64,000 bases of DNA from Microcyclospora pomicola (lineage: Eukaryota; Ascomycota; Dothideomycetes; Capnodiales), in assembly GCA_002786065.1 (NCBI GenBank), contig NHNY01000004.1:434001-498000 (forward strand), in the 5' to 3' direction. The position numbers were made by a program, and so were the translations under genes. Positions 30,897 through 42,349 of this stretch are shown piece after piece. Under the pieces are notes generated by a model. The model was not told the origin of the DNA and searched no databases. It saw only the letters and a program-made list of their open reading frames with translations. How positions within the stretch are numbered: the first letter of the stretch is position 1; every line of letters starts with the position of its first letter.

Positions 30897-32335
30897 GATG
30901 GCGGTGTGTGCGTTGGAAGATTGGGGGTAAAAAGTGAGGATTGAACGTTGCGACCACTGACGGTATGGTCGTAGTGCTTGTTATGAATGGAAACAGTGAT
31001 CCTTGAGATGTGAGTAGATCAAGGAGGGATGATATGTAGGAGAGGAGGATGAAGAGATGGGAAGAAGAAGATGATGAGGTGAAGAAAGAGAGCTGGTTAA
31101 GATGTGAGCGAGACTGAATTTTTGGTGGGGCGCCGATGGCGGGGTCGACTGGCGGTCTATGGCGAATTTCCTCGTTGGCCGTCCACCTCGTTTCTTCGCC
31201 CTTCTCACCCCGACAACGGCTCGGCCAATGAGATTCTGCCCGACCGGATCCTCCCGATGCTTATATGCACTGTACAGACCGAAGCTCACCGTTGTCGTGG
31301 TCATGGAAGAGAAAACTTCATCATGTCGTTCTCGTAGATCAGCTATCTGGCAACGGTCAGGACGAGTCGGACATCTACAGCACATGAATCTCATGGTATT
31401 TCCTGCTCGCCAGACTGCAGCTTGTCCCAATTTGCCATGGAATCGACCTTGCCCGGCCCCGCCTACAGTATGGAGGGCCAACAGAAATGCAGGGCTCGGC
31501 TTCCGACCCTGGTAATTTCCTTCTAGTCTATCCCAGGGCCTTTTGCTAACGGAACTGTCTGGACGGGAGGTAGTATGATGCTGCTTCTCTAGCTTCGGAA
31601 GGTTACAAGAAGCCGATGCGTGAAGCCATCGTTTCGGGACTGCTCGGGGTTTTGTTTGGTCTGGCCGCCATTGATTTTTGCCTCCGTCTTCAGGTGGATG
31701 TCATTCGATGATGGCCCTGAATTGCGCTCACATCGTCTCAGCGGCCTTTCCATCTACAAGCATGATTGTAATTTCATCCCGAACCTGGACTGAATAGCCG
31801 TTGATGCGCGGTTCACGCATCCGTCGTAGCTTCAGCTCCCCCCAGATGGTGATGATATGATCTGGCACAGCCAGTATGCACTGCCATCACAAACTGCTTA
31901 TATTCCTATCAATCACGACCTTGTCAATCCAGACCAGGCCAGCGCAATCTATCTGCTACGTATTGTGCCTCGTACACCAGCCTCAGGCGTAGCGTATCTT
32001 GCCAAAACAAATCGAACCATACTAGCACTGCGCTCAATCTCGCCATGGATGGAAAGCCTCAATTACACCTGCTTCACGGTGAGGGCGCTGAAGCTCTCGA
32101 TCGATAAGGTAGGTAAACAAGATCTCATGTTACGAGGGCAAGAGCATCTACCTCCTTCTCTTACTTCAAAGACTTGCACTTTCTACTTCATGTTTGCATC
32201 GCTTGAACAGACGCCATTGCCGCATATTGTGTTTACCTTACGACAGAGATATTCAATATCGGGGAAACTTGCACATAAGGTAGCCATCCATTCAACGTGT
32301 GCACCACAACAATCCGCCAACATTGATATACGAAC
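30897..32335. promoter_or_regulatory. MET6 promoter and upstream region of the next gene, 1.4 kb
   Basis: The 200 bases next to the MET6 start are CT-rich on the coding strand (31000-31090), as in strong fungal promoters. A 175-codon frame at 31857-32384 is open but has no family features and overlaps the next start, so it is not annotated as a gene. No MET-type CACGTG was found here. Confidence 0.45.
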
Positions 32336-35300
32336 ATGTCGGAGCACCGAGACCACAACAGATTTTGCTGCACAAGTGGCTTGACATCTCCACAGCCACC
32401 AGCGCGACCTCACCACGGTCACACAAACCTTGACGAGGTGATATCTGAGCGATTCCATCTTGCTGGCATCTTGGCCGCTACGTCTCTCCCGGACGGCCAT
32501 CCTCATGTTCCTTTTTCATGGGCAAGGAAAGCAGGATGCGACGAAACTATCATTCACTCTCCCAGAATACTCGACAAAATGAGAATGCATTTCCGCCGGA
32601 CAAGTCATGGGTTGCCGAAGAGTAAGAGCACAAGTCTGTTGGGACGAACACTTAACTACGATGAGGATGCTTGCCCCATGGCAAGCGTCGAAGTTCTGCG
32701 CAAGGTCGAAGCGATTGAAGTAAACGACTTGGGCATCAATGTGCGCCCCGTCGCAACGGGCAAATGCGCCGTAACGGAGACAGCCAAGCAGGGATTGGAA
32801 ATCTGGAAGCCGGGGCAGTACGTTAGATGCAAGCAGAAGGTATAGAAACATACGCTGACCACCGATAGATCATCTAACTCCGCGCGCAGCACTTCTGTGG
32901 TGTCCATACAGGACCTGACAAGAATGAGGAAGAGCAAAAGCCACCCCTTGATTGGTGAGAATGTCTTCGCAGCCAGAACACAGGGCGTGACTCTTTCCCC
33001 TCCTTCGGACATCACCAGCCTACTTCAAGTCGGTATAAGCACACCGAATCTCATTGACACGGCCCTTTTCACTCCAGAAAATGTGATGAGAAGTGAAGTC
33101 AATTCTTCCCAGCCTCCCCCAAATGTTCTTCCGGATGAACAGAGAACCTACGCAAGAGCACGAACCATCTTGTCCGCCGATTCAACTGCCACTGCGGATG
33201 AGATCAAGCCTTTAGAAGGCCATACCAAACAGTCTCTGGCACTCTCCGCACAGACTGGGCGTTGCTCTCCTCGAGACAGCAACCACTTGATTACACATAC
33301 GTCGCCTGATGATGGATGTGAGCCTGTTGTTTGTGAATCAGCGCATAAAGAAGGGACCAACAGGACGTCTACCAACCTGCATCTATATTTCATGGACATC
33401 TCACAAAAGCTACGTTCTATGTCACAGCTGTCAGACCCGGTTGACCCCACCGCAGAAATGATCGGTTCGTCTTACCAGCCTTGGAACTTTGAATTCCACG
33501 AGACTCCATCTCTACAGGAGCAAGGTGGCCTAGGGGTCAGCAGTGCTCGCTCCAAGACAGAGATCGAATCTCTCAGGCCACTGAGCAGGATCAGATCACC
33601 TGCACAAGCCTCATCCATTTATAGTCGGCCTTCAAGCATGATCCACGATACTCTACCCAATCTGGACACCGTCGCTTCCGAGTGGCCGCTACCGTCGCCC
33701 ACTGATACCATAGACACAATCAAGATCAACAGGCATGATCAAGCGCCGCAGCAGTCTTCATCATGCCTATCTCCACGCCAGCAGTCTGTTTGTATCGATA
33801 AGCTTGGACTCAACACACGGCAGCAGTTTACCCTCCGGACCGGCTCAGGGTCGGTAGAAAGTAACAGCAGCAAACAGAGCAAACAAAGTCGTTTCATGGA
33901 ACGCTTTTCTCCGCCTACCAAGCTGATTCAAAAGCGTCGCTCCATTTTCCGATTCTTGCGCCCTGGTAGTCGTAAGCAACAGAATCGCAGTATCAGTTCA
34001 CCCATGCTCATCGCGCGAACCAACCAGCTTGATGGACTTACAGATGATCCAGCACTACTTACGGTCGCATACGAGCTACCAGAGCTCGCGCCAGACGCAG
34101 CAACACCAAGATCTTCCAGTATGGTCAATCTCCGCGTGCCACATCGACGGGAGACCAGTATGGCTGGCGCAGTATTGTCCGACAGCTCCATAACAAGCGC
34201 GCTCGATCGAAGACCTTCTATGATTGATTACGAACGTAATCTTACTATTACAGGGGATGATCGGCGACGACCATCTTCAAGCCTCGATGTACGAAGGCTG
34301 CAAGAAGTTGAGGCTGATGATCTTCCCCCATCTTCACATCCGCACAGAAGTCTGAGCAGAGCTAAGCCACTTGGAGACACTTCTGGACAGCTCATGGCTC
34401 ACGCCTTGGCGAAACATCAAGACGAGAAAGCATTGTTCCGATCTGCAAGCAAACAAAGGGAGTCTGTTGCTCTCGATGAAGTCGCCGAACATGGCTCTAC
34501 CAAGGTCGGGTCTTCATCGCTGAATGACGATGCTCCGATGATTGAGGCTACTCAACCCAAATCTACGGCATTTATGGGTGCCTTTAGCCTCACCGGAAAG
34601 GCTCGTAAAACCCGTGAAGTGTCTAGAATTGGGACGGCCTTAGCATCGTGGTCTCGATATCCATCACATTCGCGCCCTGAGCGCTGCGCATCTGCTGGCA
34701 AAGCTGACAACATCAAAGTCCGAGACTTTGCGCTATGTAATGAATCACAAGCCGGTACGATCGAGTTGCGTTCTCCCAATAGCAAAAAGTCGAACAAGAC
34801 GATCAAAGCGAGGCTACGAACCGGACTGCCAAGAAGTCGCTCGTCCACCTTTGGGGGCTTCATCCGCTACTATGCCAACATCTTTTCCACTGGTACCAAT
34901 CAGAACAGACGGTCATCAGTGGCGACCGGAGGCTGGTTGGAATACCCGGATCTCGAGATGCTGTCTCCTGTACCGCATGGCGAGACCCACCACCACCACA
35001 GCTTGCGTCAACATCTTCGCGAACTGGAAGATGTCATGCGTGAGGACGTGGAAGCATTGGAAGCAGAAACCGACAAGCTCATGCATCCAGATCACATCCA
35101 TCATCGGGTTGACAGCCTGAATGCTGTCAAGATACCCCAGCCTCTGCAAGCAACTCGCGCAAGAAGTCCCTTTCGATTGGAAAGTCCTTTCCAAGACTCG
35201 TACTTCAGTCTTCCCATCAAGCGTCAAAGCATGGCTTACGGGCCTGATGATGAACACCTAGAAGAAGATGATGCCGTCCAGTTCAGTTTCGCCGTCAAGG

Positions 35301-35776
35301 CTGAAGAAGGTCGACTGGCGAAGAAATCATTCTCGCCGCCCCCAGGTTCATTGCATCTCGACGGCGCTCATGAGGAGAAGACGCTATCCGCCCCAGCAAC
35401 GATGTCCAAAGCCAGTGCGTGGGCAGACATGTATCAACAATGTATTCTTCATCCCGCTCCGTCCAAAAGTGCCCGGGAGCATGACCGCAAAGCCATGCCA
35501 CCACCGATGCTAAAACCCACCAAGTCGCGCTCTCCGCAGCAGCCGTTGAGACAGATCAGCAAAACAGCCGTCATTCGACGTTTCCCGTCCGTCACGGTCA
35601 TTGACGATTGGAAAGGTCATTCTCGTACGGTATCCTTGATATCCGTAGTTGACTGTGGTAGTGGTGGAGGCGTCAACGGCGTTCTGCGCTCCAGCACAAA
35701 TGATCTGATCGAATTGATTGAGAAGCGCGAGAAGGAGGAAAGGGAGAAATTGTTAGCAAGAGACTGGAAGAGGTAA
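32336..35776 (+). CDS. Large disordered Ser-rich protein, unknown function
   Basis: Two exons, 32336-32839 and 32912-35776, across a 72-nt intron (GTATAG donor, CTGAC/CTAAC branch, ATACAG), giving about 1122 residues. Composition is Ser/Arg/Pro-rich with many RxxS sites (RRPSSS, KKSFSPP), suggesting kinase regulation. The only ordered-looking region is near residues 830-905: GLPRSRSSTFGGFIRYYANIF followed by HHHHSLRQHLRELEDVMREDVEALEAETDKLMHP, an amphipathic helix. The C-terminus ends in a charged helix (IELIEKREKEEREKLLA). No domain family recognised. The first exon is less certain than the second, which holds 85 percent of the protein in one frame. Confidence 0.65.
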
Positions 35777-35980
35777 AGCTCGCTTCCGGGGTGCATCGCT
35801 ACTGAGGACTGCGGTTTGGATGTGTGGCTTATTGGTAACTTGTTACCGTGATGGGGCCACATGGAGATGGGCTTTGGTTCGCATGGATCATGCGCATAAA
35901 TTGAATTGCAGGCTTGAGTTATTATTGCATTACAGGCACACCAATTCCTGTTTTCATCTCGACTATCACGATGTGCTACA

Positions 35981-37029
35981 CTATGTGCTGAACTTCATGC
36001 CGCCATTCGCACAGATGACACTACCTGTACACCACGCCGAGTCTGGTGTGCACAACATCGCCACCACCCCGGCAACCTCGGTATCGTACCCCTAGCAAAA
36101 CCATAACACATTAGCAAGCGAACACTCCTGCCACATCCAACTCCCGAAGGACCACGAAAGCACTCACCGGTCGTCCTCCTGCATCTTCCGCACCCTCGAC
36201 GAGATCTTTGCGATCCACCTCCGGCCGAATCCGCGCCAATGGCGTATTCAGCGTCCAATGGCTCATGCTCCGCTGGAACTCCTTCGACGTGCCGGCGTAC
36301 ATGTCCGTCGCCACGGGGCCTGGGTTGACGGCGTTGACCGTCGCCCGCTCGGCCAGCTCGCGCGCCCACGTGCGCGTCATCGCCTCGAGCGCCGCCTTGG
36401 TGCCGCCGTAGATGCCATCGCCGGTGAAGCCGCACGACGCCGACACGGAGCTGAGGTTGACGATGCGGCCGCTGCGGTCGTGGGGGAGATGCGGCTGCAC
36501 GGCTTTCGTGAGCAGTAGCGGTCCGCGCACGTTGACGTTGTACAGCGACGCGAACTCGGCCGCGGTGCAATCTTCGAGCGCGGTCTTGCCGCCGACCCCG
36601 GCGTTGTTGATCAGGATGTCGATCTGGAGGGCCTGCGTCTTGGGGTGGGAAAAGTGGTTTACGGCGGTCTCGATGATGTGCGCGGGGCCGTTTTCGCTGC
36701 CCATGTCGGCTTGCACAGTGTGGCAGCGGACGCCATAGGTGGTCTGCAGGTGGGTGGCTAGAGAAGTAGTCTTCTCGGCAGACGAGTCTGATGTGTAGTT
36801 GAGCAGCAGAGAACAGCCTTTACTTGCTAGGTTCTCGCTGATGGCAGCGCCGATACCTGATGCAGTGGTTAGAGTCGTTGCTCAGGATTGTCAACATGGG
36901 ATCCTTTGCAGCAGTATACTGACCACGCGATGCGCCTGTGACGATCCCAAACTTGCCTTCGAGGACTCTCGAAGCGCTCTTATTCACGAGGTTAGTGGAA
37001 GCAGTTCTGACATGATCTGGCCGAGACAT
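35981..37029 (-). CDS. Short-chain dehydrogenase/reductase (SDR)
   Basis: Exons 37029-36924, 36856-36168 and 36091-35981, with 67-nt and 76-nt introns, 301 residues. The first join rebuilds the cofactor loop TGASRGIG (31-38), the second gives a sensible C-terminus (VICANGGM). Other SDR landmarks: ILINNAGVGG, IVNLSSVSA with the catalytic Ser, YGGTKAALEAM with the catalytic Tyr and Lys, and NPGPVATDM. Classical SDR, NADP(H) or NAD(H) dependent; substrate unknown. It resembles 3-ketoacyl-reductase or versicolorin-reductase-like members, but it stands alone and not in a biosynthetic cluster. It is convergent with the large disordered protein gene (204 bases). Confidence 0.88.
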
Positions 37030-37504
37030 CTCGAATCCAAGCTGTAGAGTAAGTGATTGCTATCGTTTGTAATGGATGATCTGGGCGGTTTTATGTCCTA
37101 GTTGTGCATCAAGTCGTCCCTATGTCGGGAATCGGGTGCCCACCTCGGGTTTCGTAGGTGTGAGGGGTCAGCGTCGTCCTACTGTACAGTAACTTTAGTA
37201 TCTTGGCTCGGACTTCAACCTGTCTTGCAAGCGATTAGTAAAGCGTTCTCTATTGCACTTTGAGCTTCTGCATGCACGGTTTTGGTTGCTAAAAGTATCA
37301 AGTTGAAAGAAGAGTGGCCCTGAATATTTGCGTAAGTACGAGACCTGTCAGAAAGAACCCTCTTTCTGTCGTCTCATGTGTACATAAAACTAGTCTGATT
37401 CGTACATGGTTGAGACTCACAATCAGATTTGATGGATTTCAAACCAAACTCAACAGCTCTATAATCTCACAGTATCTTCACAGCAAGCATGCCTCACGCA
37501 GCCA
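37030..37504. other. Intergenic, 475 bases
   Basis: Upstream of the SDR and downstream of the RING protein. Nothing distinct. Confidence 0.5.
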
Positions 37505-39871
37505 TCAGCGTTGTACACTACGTCTTCCTGCGGACGAAAAGCTCGACTCGATCAAGCCCCCTCCCAAGGGTGTCTGAGGAAACCCATTGCTGACATTGTG
37601 AGGGTAATCTCCTTTGACCCTTCGAAAGGTCGATATTCCTTGATCATTTCGACCGTTAGCCACTGCGGATCTCACACCAACAGACACTGGTAGTGTAAGT
37701 CGTCCGGGACGTGCCATTGACGACCGATCTGCACTGATGTGCGAAGATCGAGTGTGCCCAGATCCATAATGCCTTGGATTCTGGGGATTTACTTGGTCAA
37801 GACGAGCTTGAACAACTGGATAATTTGCTATGAAGCCGTCATATCTGGGATGCGCTTGCATCGAAGGCAGATCATTCAGGTATTGATTGTTGACCTCACG
37901 ACGGATGAAGTGCCCGGGAGTTTCCCCGGAGCCGATATATGTGCTGTGTCCTAGACAGGGACGAACTGACGATTCCTGGTCCACGTTGGCCGGTCGTAGA
38001 GTGTATGAGGTCCCTGGTTTGGGGTTGTGAGTGAAAAATGGGCTGGCTAGTACAGCTGCTTGAGGTCGCTCCGGATTAAGGCTTAAGTCACGAAGGTTTG
38101 CCTGCCTCCGATTCTTCTTTGGATCCGATTGTAAGGTCACACTCGGGGAGTGGACACGTGCAGAAGGACCCAACCAGTGTCCTGCATCCGTGCCCGCTTG
38201 CGTATGGCCGCCTTTCTGAAACGTAGTCGGGCGCACTACCCCCGAGATATGTCCGTCGAATGCTGAGGAAGAGAAGGGATACTTGGTGATCCCGGTTGGT
38301 ATCGGACGGCTTACTACAGAGCGTCTTAACGACTGCAGCCGGCTGGGTGACTCTTTGGTGCGACGATAAACACCCGCTTTCCGCCGAGATGTTTGCACAA
38401 AGTCATTTGTCGTCATGGCCTTGGCTTGCTGATAGCCAGACAAGTTCCTCTCTATTCCATCATGTCGTTGCGAGCGATACGATGATGGAGCATCATAACG
38501 GAAGGAGTGCATGGATACACGACTCGGCATGCCAGGAGAATCTTGGGGATGTGGGTTGCTTGTCCCATTCCTGGTAGATGCCGAAGCTCTCTGAGGCTTT
38601 TTGCGATGTGTTGAGTACGCATGGTTGCTGGTCTCTTCACGTAGGTCTATGTTGCTTGAGCTTCGGTTATACGACGATTCTTTGAGTCCAACTTTGCTCA
38701 TGGGTGGTGGCATGAGATCACGACTGCTCTGTCGTTCGTCATAAGGTTGAATATCGTTACTATATGCACGGAGGGAGGAAACATATCCCTCGTGTCGCTT
38801 TCGTTTGCGTGATGAGGAGGACGAAGAATCCTGCTGCTGCACTTGAGAGGCCATTAGTCACCAACCGTGCTGAGGCATAGCGTAGACGGCCCTACTTGAA
38901 GTTTTAGCTGTTGGAAGAGTCAGCTGCTGTACGTGTTGATGATCTGTGACGGTGTTGTGGGCAATGGTGTGCAGTTTCTGATCCGGGTCAAAGGCATATT
39001 TGCGCTCAGGGACGTCGTAGCCAAGGGCGACTAGTGTCCGCCTCATAAGCTGTATATCGCTATTCGTCCGTCAGAGAGTGTGATGCGCGGGTCTCTGACA
39101 TTTGGGTGTACTCACTGCGACATCTCACTTACAACACGTAGATAATGGTTGATGGACGGTTTTCTTTGCTCCCACTTCTGGAGCTTGACTTCCTGCTGCT
39201 TGAGCTCAGCTACTTTCGACTGGAGGTAGAGGATCCTCTTCTGCAAAACATCACGGTGTTCATGCTCTTCCAAATATGAGGTCTCCAGATATTTCTGTTC
39301 GTCATCCATAGTCTGCAGACGCTTCGTTACACCGCGCGCGTACCGTACAATGTTTGAGTATTGGAACTTGAACGTTGTCAGAGTCAAAATTTCTCCTGAG
39401 CATCTACCAGACATACCCTCATGGCTTCCATCTCCGGAGCCGGATCCTCGATGCGGACTGGAGGGCATTTCATCCAGACCTCGGGAATATGTTCATCGAA
39501 CTCGCCACGTCTCACCCCACGAATACTGTACAACCTCTTCGCAGCATGATCGCCGTGTTCTGCTACGCAGACAGGGCAACATGCTTGCGGCTGTTCATCC
39601 TTTGGGTGGAATGGTGCAGCTGATGAAAACGTAAGCGTAGACATTTCGAATGTCCGTTCGTGAACGTACCACCACCGTCCAGGTGTCGGGCACAAGTGAT
39701 GTGCGAGCACTCCGAGATCCATAGCTTAGTAGCAAGCCCCTCACGTATCTCGCCTTCGGTACGGCCGCCTGGAACTCGCTCGTTTGATGCATATATGTCC
39801 GCGACCGTGGCCTGGCATACATTGCAGCTGAAGACAATCTCTTCCAAAGATACACTGTGATCACGTTCCAT
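37505..39871 (-). CDS. RING-like/coiled-coil protein with long disordered tail (Zip3/HEI10-like architecture)
   Basis: Five exons, 39871-39670, 39619-39417, 39366-39133, 39049-38896 and 38841-37505, all frame-consistent, 709 residues. The first join completes a C3HC4-type RING: C16-x2-C19, then C55-x-H57-x2-C60-x2-H63, then C82-x2-C85, with the last pair across the splice. Residues about 135-215 are a coiled coil (YARGVTKRLQTMDDEQKYLET, LQSKVAELKQQEVKLQKWEQ). A conserved-looking MRRTLVALGYDVPERKYAFD block follows, then a 440-residue Ser/Arg-rich tail with a KRKRH nuclear signal. RING, coiled coil and Ser-rich tail is the plan of Zip3/HEI10/RNF212 meiotic crossover ligases, but no direct sequence proof exists; a different RING ligase is possible. 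The fourth intron has a GACTAAT branch and joins two parts that otherwise look like separate genes. Confidence 0.7.
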
Positions 39872-40269
39872 AGCCTGAGTAGTCGTCGCACCGGCCTCAA
39901 GCAGCGCCGACCATGTTCAAGTGGCAGGCAAGTTAATATGGTCGTTGGTACCGAGAGGTGAGGTCGTGGACGCCTGAACTTTTAACATGTGCTTGGAAGC
40001 GGACCCGTGACTTTCCATTTACACGTCCAGTAAATCCGGGTGTGATGCACACAGTCCAAAGGGTTCATTCCGCTACAGATTTGTGACACAGTCATAACGT
40101 CTGCTATCACTGATGCTGGCACCTACATGTAATGGTAAGCTGTCGTGAGCCTCGCCACGCTATGAAAGTTAAAGGGAACACTTGACTCTTATCTCTGGCA
40201 TTTGAAAGGGCACGACTCTGAAAAAATTAGATGATACTCAATCCATATGTACAGGCCCCACCTTATCAT
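39872..40269. other. Intergenic, 400 bases
   Basis: Promoter of the RING gene and 3' region of NUO-21. Nothing else seen. Confidence 0.5.
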
Positions 40270-40919
40270 CTAAACAAACGTTCTGCACGGATACTTTACA
40301 GTATCGACGTAGGTCTGTTCCGCATCCTCGATCATGTCGTATCTCTTCCCTTGCCTGTGCAACTGTGGTGGCTTCGGCGGCATGCCTCCTTCGGCCAGCA
40401 CGCCCTTAAACGCATTCTTCTCCTTATCAAAGTACGCGCTCAAGCCTTTCTCGCCTTCCTCCTGCACTTGTACTAGTTGCTTTGTTCCTGCGTCACCAAT
40501 CTGCAGCACATCCTCCTTCGGGTTCGCGGCACTGCCCACCGTCAAGAGTGCAACCACATCGGCTTGCTTGACAACCGACAACTTGGGGTAGGAGCGTCGC
40601 ACATCTCGCTTCCAATATGGGTTCTCTGCAATATCGCCGGCTGGGACTGTGACCGGCTCTTCGAATTGGGTGGGATCGTTACCCCCGGGTGGGGGGTTGC
40701 GGAATTGTGGGTTCATGGGAATGCCAGTCGACCGTTTGGGGTCGACGGCGAGGAAGTTGTTTATGCGCGCCCAAATGCCAGTTGGCTGCACGGTGTATTT
40801 CTGGGGGAGCACAGTCAGAAGCTGTAAGTGGAGTTGCTGTCGCGGCCGGAGAGGTATCGTACCTGGAACTGGCTTGCCTTGCCGGCAGCAGAAACGGCGC
40901 TCTTCGCAGCAGAAGACAT
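40270..40919 (-). CDS. NADH:ubiquinone oxidoreductase 21.3 kDa subunit (complex I)
   Basis: Exons 40919-40863 and 40821-40270 with a 41-nt intron, 202 residues. The core YTVQPTGIWARINNFLAVDPKRSTGIPMNPQFRNPPPG, then PAGDIAENPYWKRDVRR, ADVVALLTVGS and the terminal YPCRTFV closely recall the Neurospora NUO-21 subunit, an accessory protein of the complex I membrane arm found in fungi. The N-terminal 19 residues (MSSAAKSAVSAAGKASQF) are a short Ala/Ser/Lys targeting-type segment. The subunit is nuclear encoded and acts in the inner mitochondrial membrane. Its divergent neighbour, 361 bases away, is the Pof1-like gene. Confidence 0.93.
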
Positions 40920-41280
40920 TGCTCCTGCTTGTGCTGTGTCGCTTGTCTTAGGAGTGGAGGTGTCGGCGGATTTGCTACCAGCGCAGTGAGAAAGGTTGTT
41001 GGTCTTGTCACAGCACCGAAGCTCATGTACAAGCAGTGCACGGGGCACATTGGCTTCCGGCAGATATTGTTGCCTGAGGCCACCACACCTCCAACATGGA
41101 GACTCGTGCAAGTCTGGGAATGGGCTTCATCCATGCTAAGAACCATGAACCATTGAGTGCAGATTATGCCGATGATAGAAGAGGCCGAGAGGTGTTTAGT
41201 TCGCTTGAGTCCAACTCAGGTCATGCACACATGTTGAGTTGTGCAACGTCAAAGAACCCAACTACTCGAGATCATCGACT
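40920..41280. promoter_or_regulatory. Bidirectional promoter, NUO-21 / Pof1-like
   Basis: 361 bases between divergent starts. No TATA in either direction at the usual distance; likely TATA-less housekeeping promoters. Confidence 0.4.
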
Positions 41281-42216
41281 ATGCCCAATCTCAACACCAA
41301 CGACGAGATGAGATACAATCTCTCTCACTTCAGGCCGCTGGTCTCCGAATTCAGGACCGCCCTAAATAAATTTCAGGCCTCCGAGTCAAGATTTCGAATT
41401 CTCAAGACCATTCACCCCTCTACGCCCCAGGGACCTAGTGACCCCAGGCCACCCCCTTCGTCAGAATCACCCAAAACTCTATTCGTACTGGACTCTTCGT
41501 TCAATCCCCCTTCAATAGCTCATAGAACCCTCGCGGAGTCTGCGTTGCAGCTTTCCACGACTGCAAAACACGACGGACCCTACCGGTTGCTGCTTCTCTT
41601 CGCCACCATGAACGCGGACAAGAATCCATCTCCGGCAGCATTTGAGCAGCGAATTGCTATGATGACAATCTTTGCATCCGATCTTGTAGTCCGTCTGCAA
41701 GATGACGTCTCTGCTAACAAGTACGAGATCGTGCCAATCGATATCGGCGTGACGAAAGTCCCGTATTACACCGACAAGAGTCTAGCCATCACTGAAGAAG
41801 GGCGAGATGTCTACCCTGATGAGCCAAAGCACGTCCATCTGATCGGTTACGATACGTTGACGAGGTTCTTCAATCCAAAATACTACTCTTCGTTCGACCC
41901 GCCGCTGTCGGCGCTCACACCTTACTTTGATGCCGGTCATTGTGTTCGCGCGACCTTGCGACCTGATCAGGAGTTTGGCTCTGTGAAAGAACAGCAGGCA
42001 TATGTGTCGAGGTTGGGAGACGGAGAATTGGAGTCTGTAGGAGGAAAGCGGAAATGGGCGAAGCAGGTGGATGTCGTCGAAGAAAAGGCTGGATTGGGCG
42101 TTAGTAGTACGAAGATCAGACAGGCAGTGCTCGATGGTAGATGGGAGGAAGTGCGCCAGTTATGTACGCCTGGAATAGCAGCATGGCTTCAAGCGGAGGA
42201 ATTGTATGTGAATTGA
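41281..42216 (+). CDS. Pof1-type nicotinamide-nucleotide adenylyltransferase-like protein
   Basis: Single exon, 311 residues from the ATG of MPNLN (Met10 is an alternative). Nucleotidyltransferase fold: LFVLDSSFNPPSIAH (67-81) corresponds to the phosphate-binding G-S-F-N-P-x-x-x-H signature, FEQRIAMM follows, the middle has HLIGYDTLTRFFNPKYY, and LGVSSTKIRQAV is the second ATP motif (S-S-T-x-I-R). This combination is that of yeast Pof1 and the fungal NMNAT-like family. It likely adenylylates NMN or a related nucleotide; yeast Pof1 has also been tied to ER-associated degradation, so its function is not settled. The short insertion rich in Lys/Asp before the second motif is a family feature. 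Confidence 0.85.
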   Translation: MPNLNTNDEMRYNLSHFRPLVSEFRTALNKFQASESRFRILKTIHPSTPQGPSDPRPPPSSESPKTLFVLDSSFNPPSIAHRTLAESALQLSTTAKHDGPYRLLLLFATMNADKNPSPAAFEQRIAMMTIFASDLVVRLQDDVSANKYEIVPIDIGVTKVPYYTDKSLAITEEGRDVYPDEPKHVHLIGYDTLTRFFNPKYYSSFDPPLSALTPYFDAGHCVRATLRPDQEFGSVKEQQAYVSRLGDGELESVGGKRKWAKQVDVVEEKAGLGVSSTKIRQAVLDGRWEEVRQLCTPGIAAWLQAEELYVN

Positions 42217-42349
42217 AAGTTTCGCAGCCCGTTCATGGTGACGATGAGGCTCCAACTATGATACATTGAGAACAGGAGCCACTGCCGTTTCTATTTAACG
42301 CTTGGAGATACATTCGTTGAAGTGTCACACATCGACGATCTACAAAGTT

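Noticed and set aside
29721-30944. 407-codon open frame opposite MET6
   Set aside because: It arises from the strong codon bias of MET6 on the other strand; the minus-strand protein is an unmistakable methionine synthase and the opposite frame has no domain features.
31857-32384. 175-codon plus-strand frame
   Set aside because: It overlaps the start of the large disordered protein, has no family features, and reads like a chance frame in a leader region.
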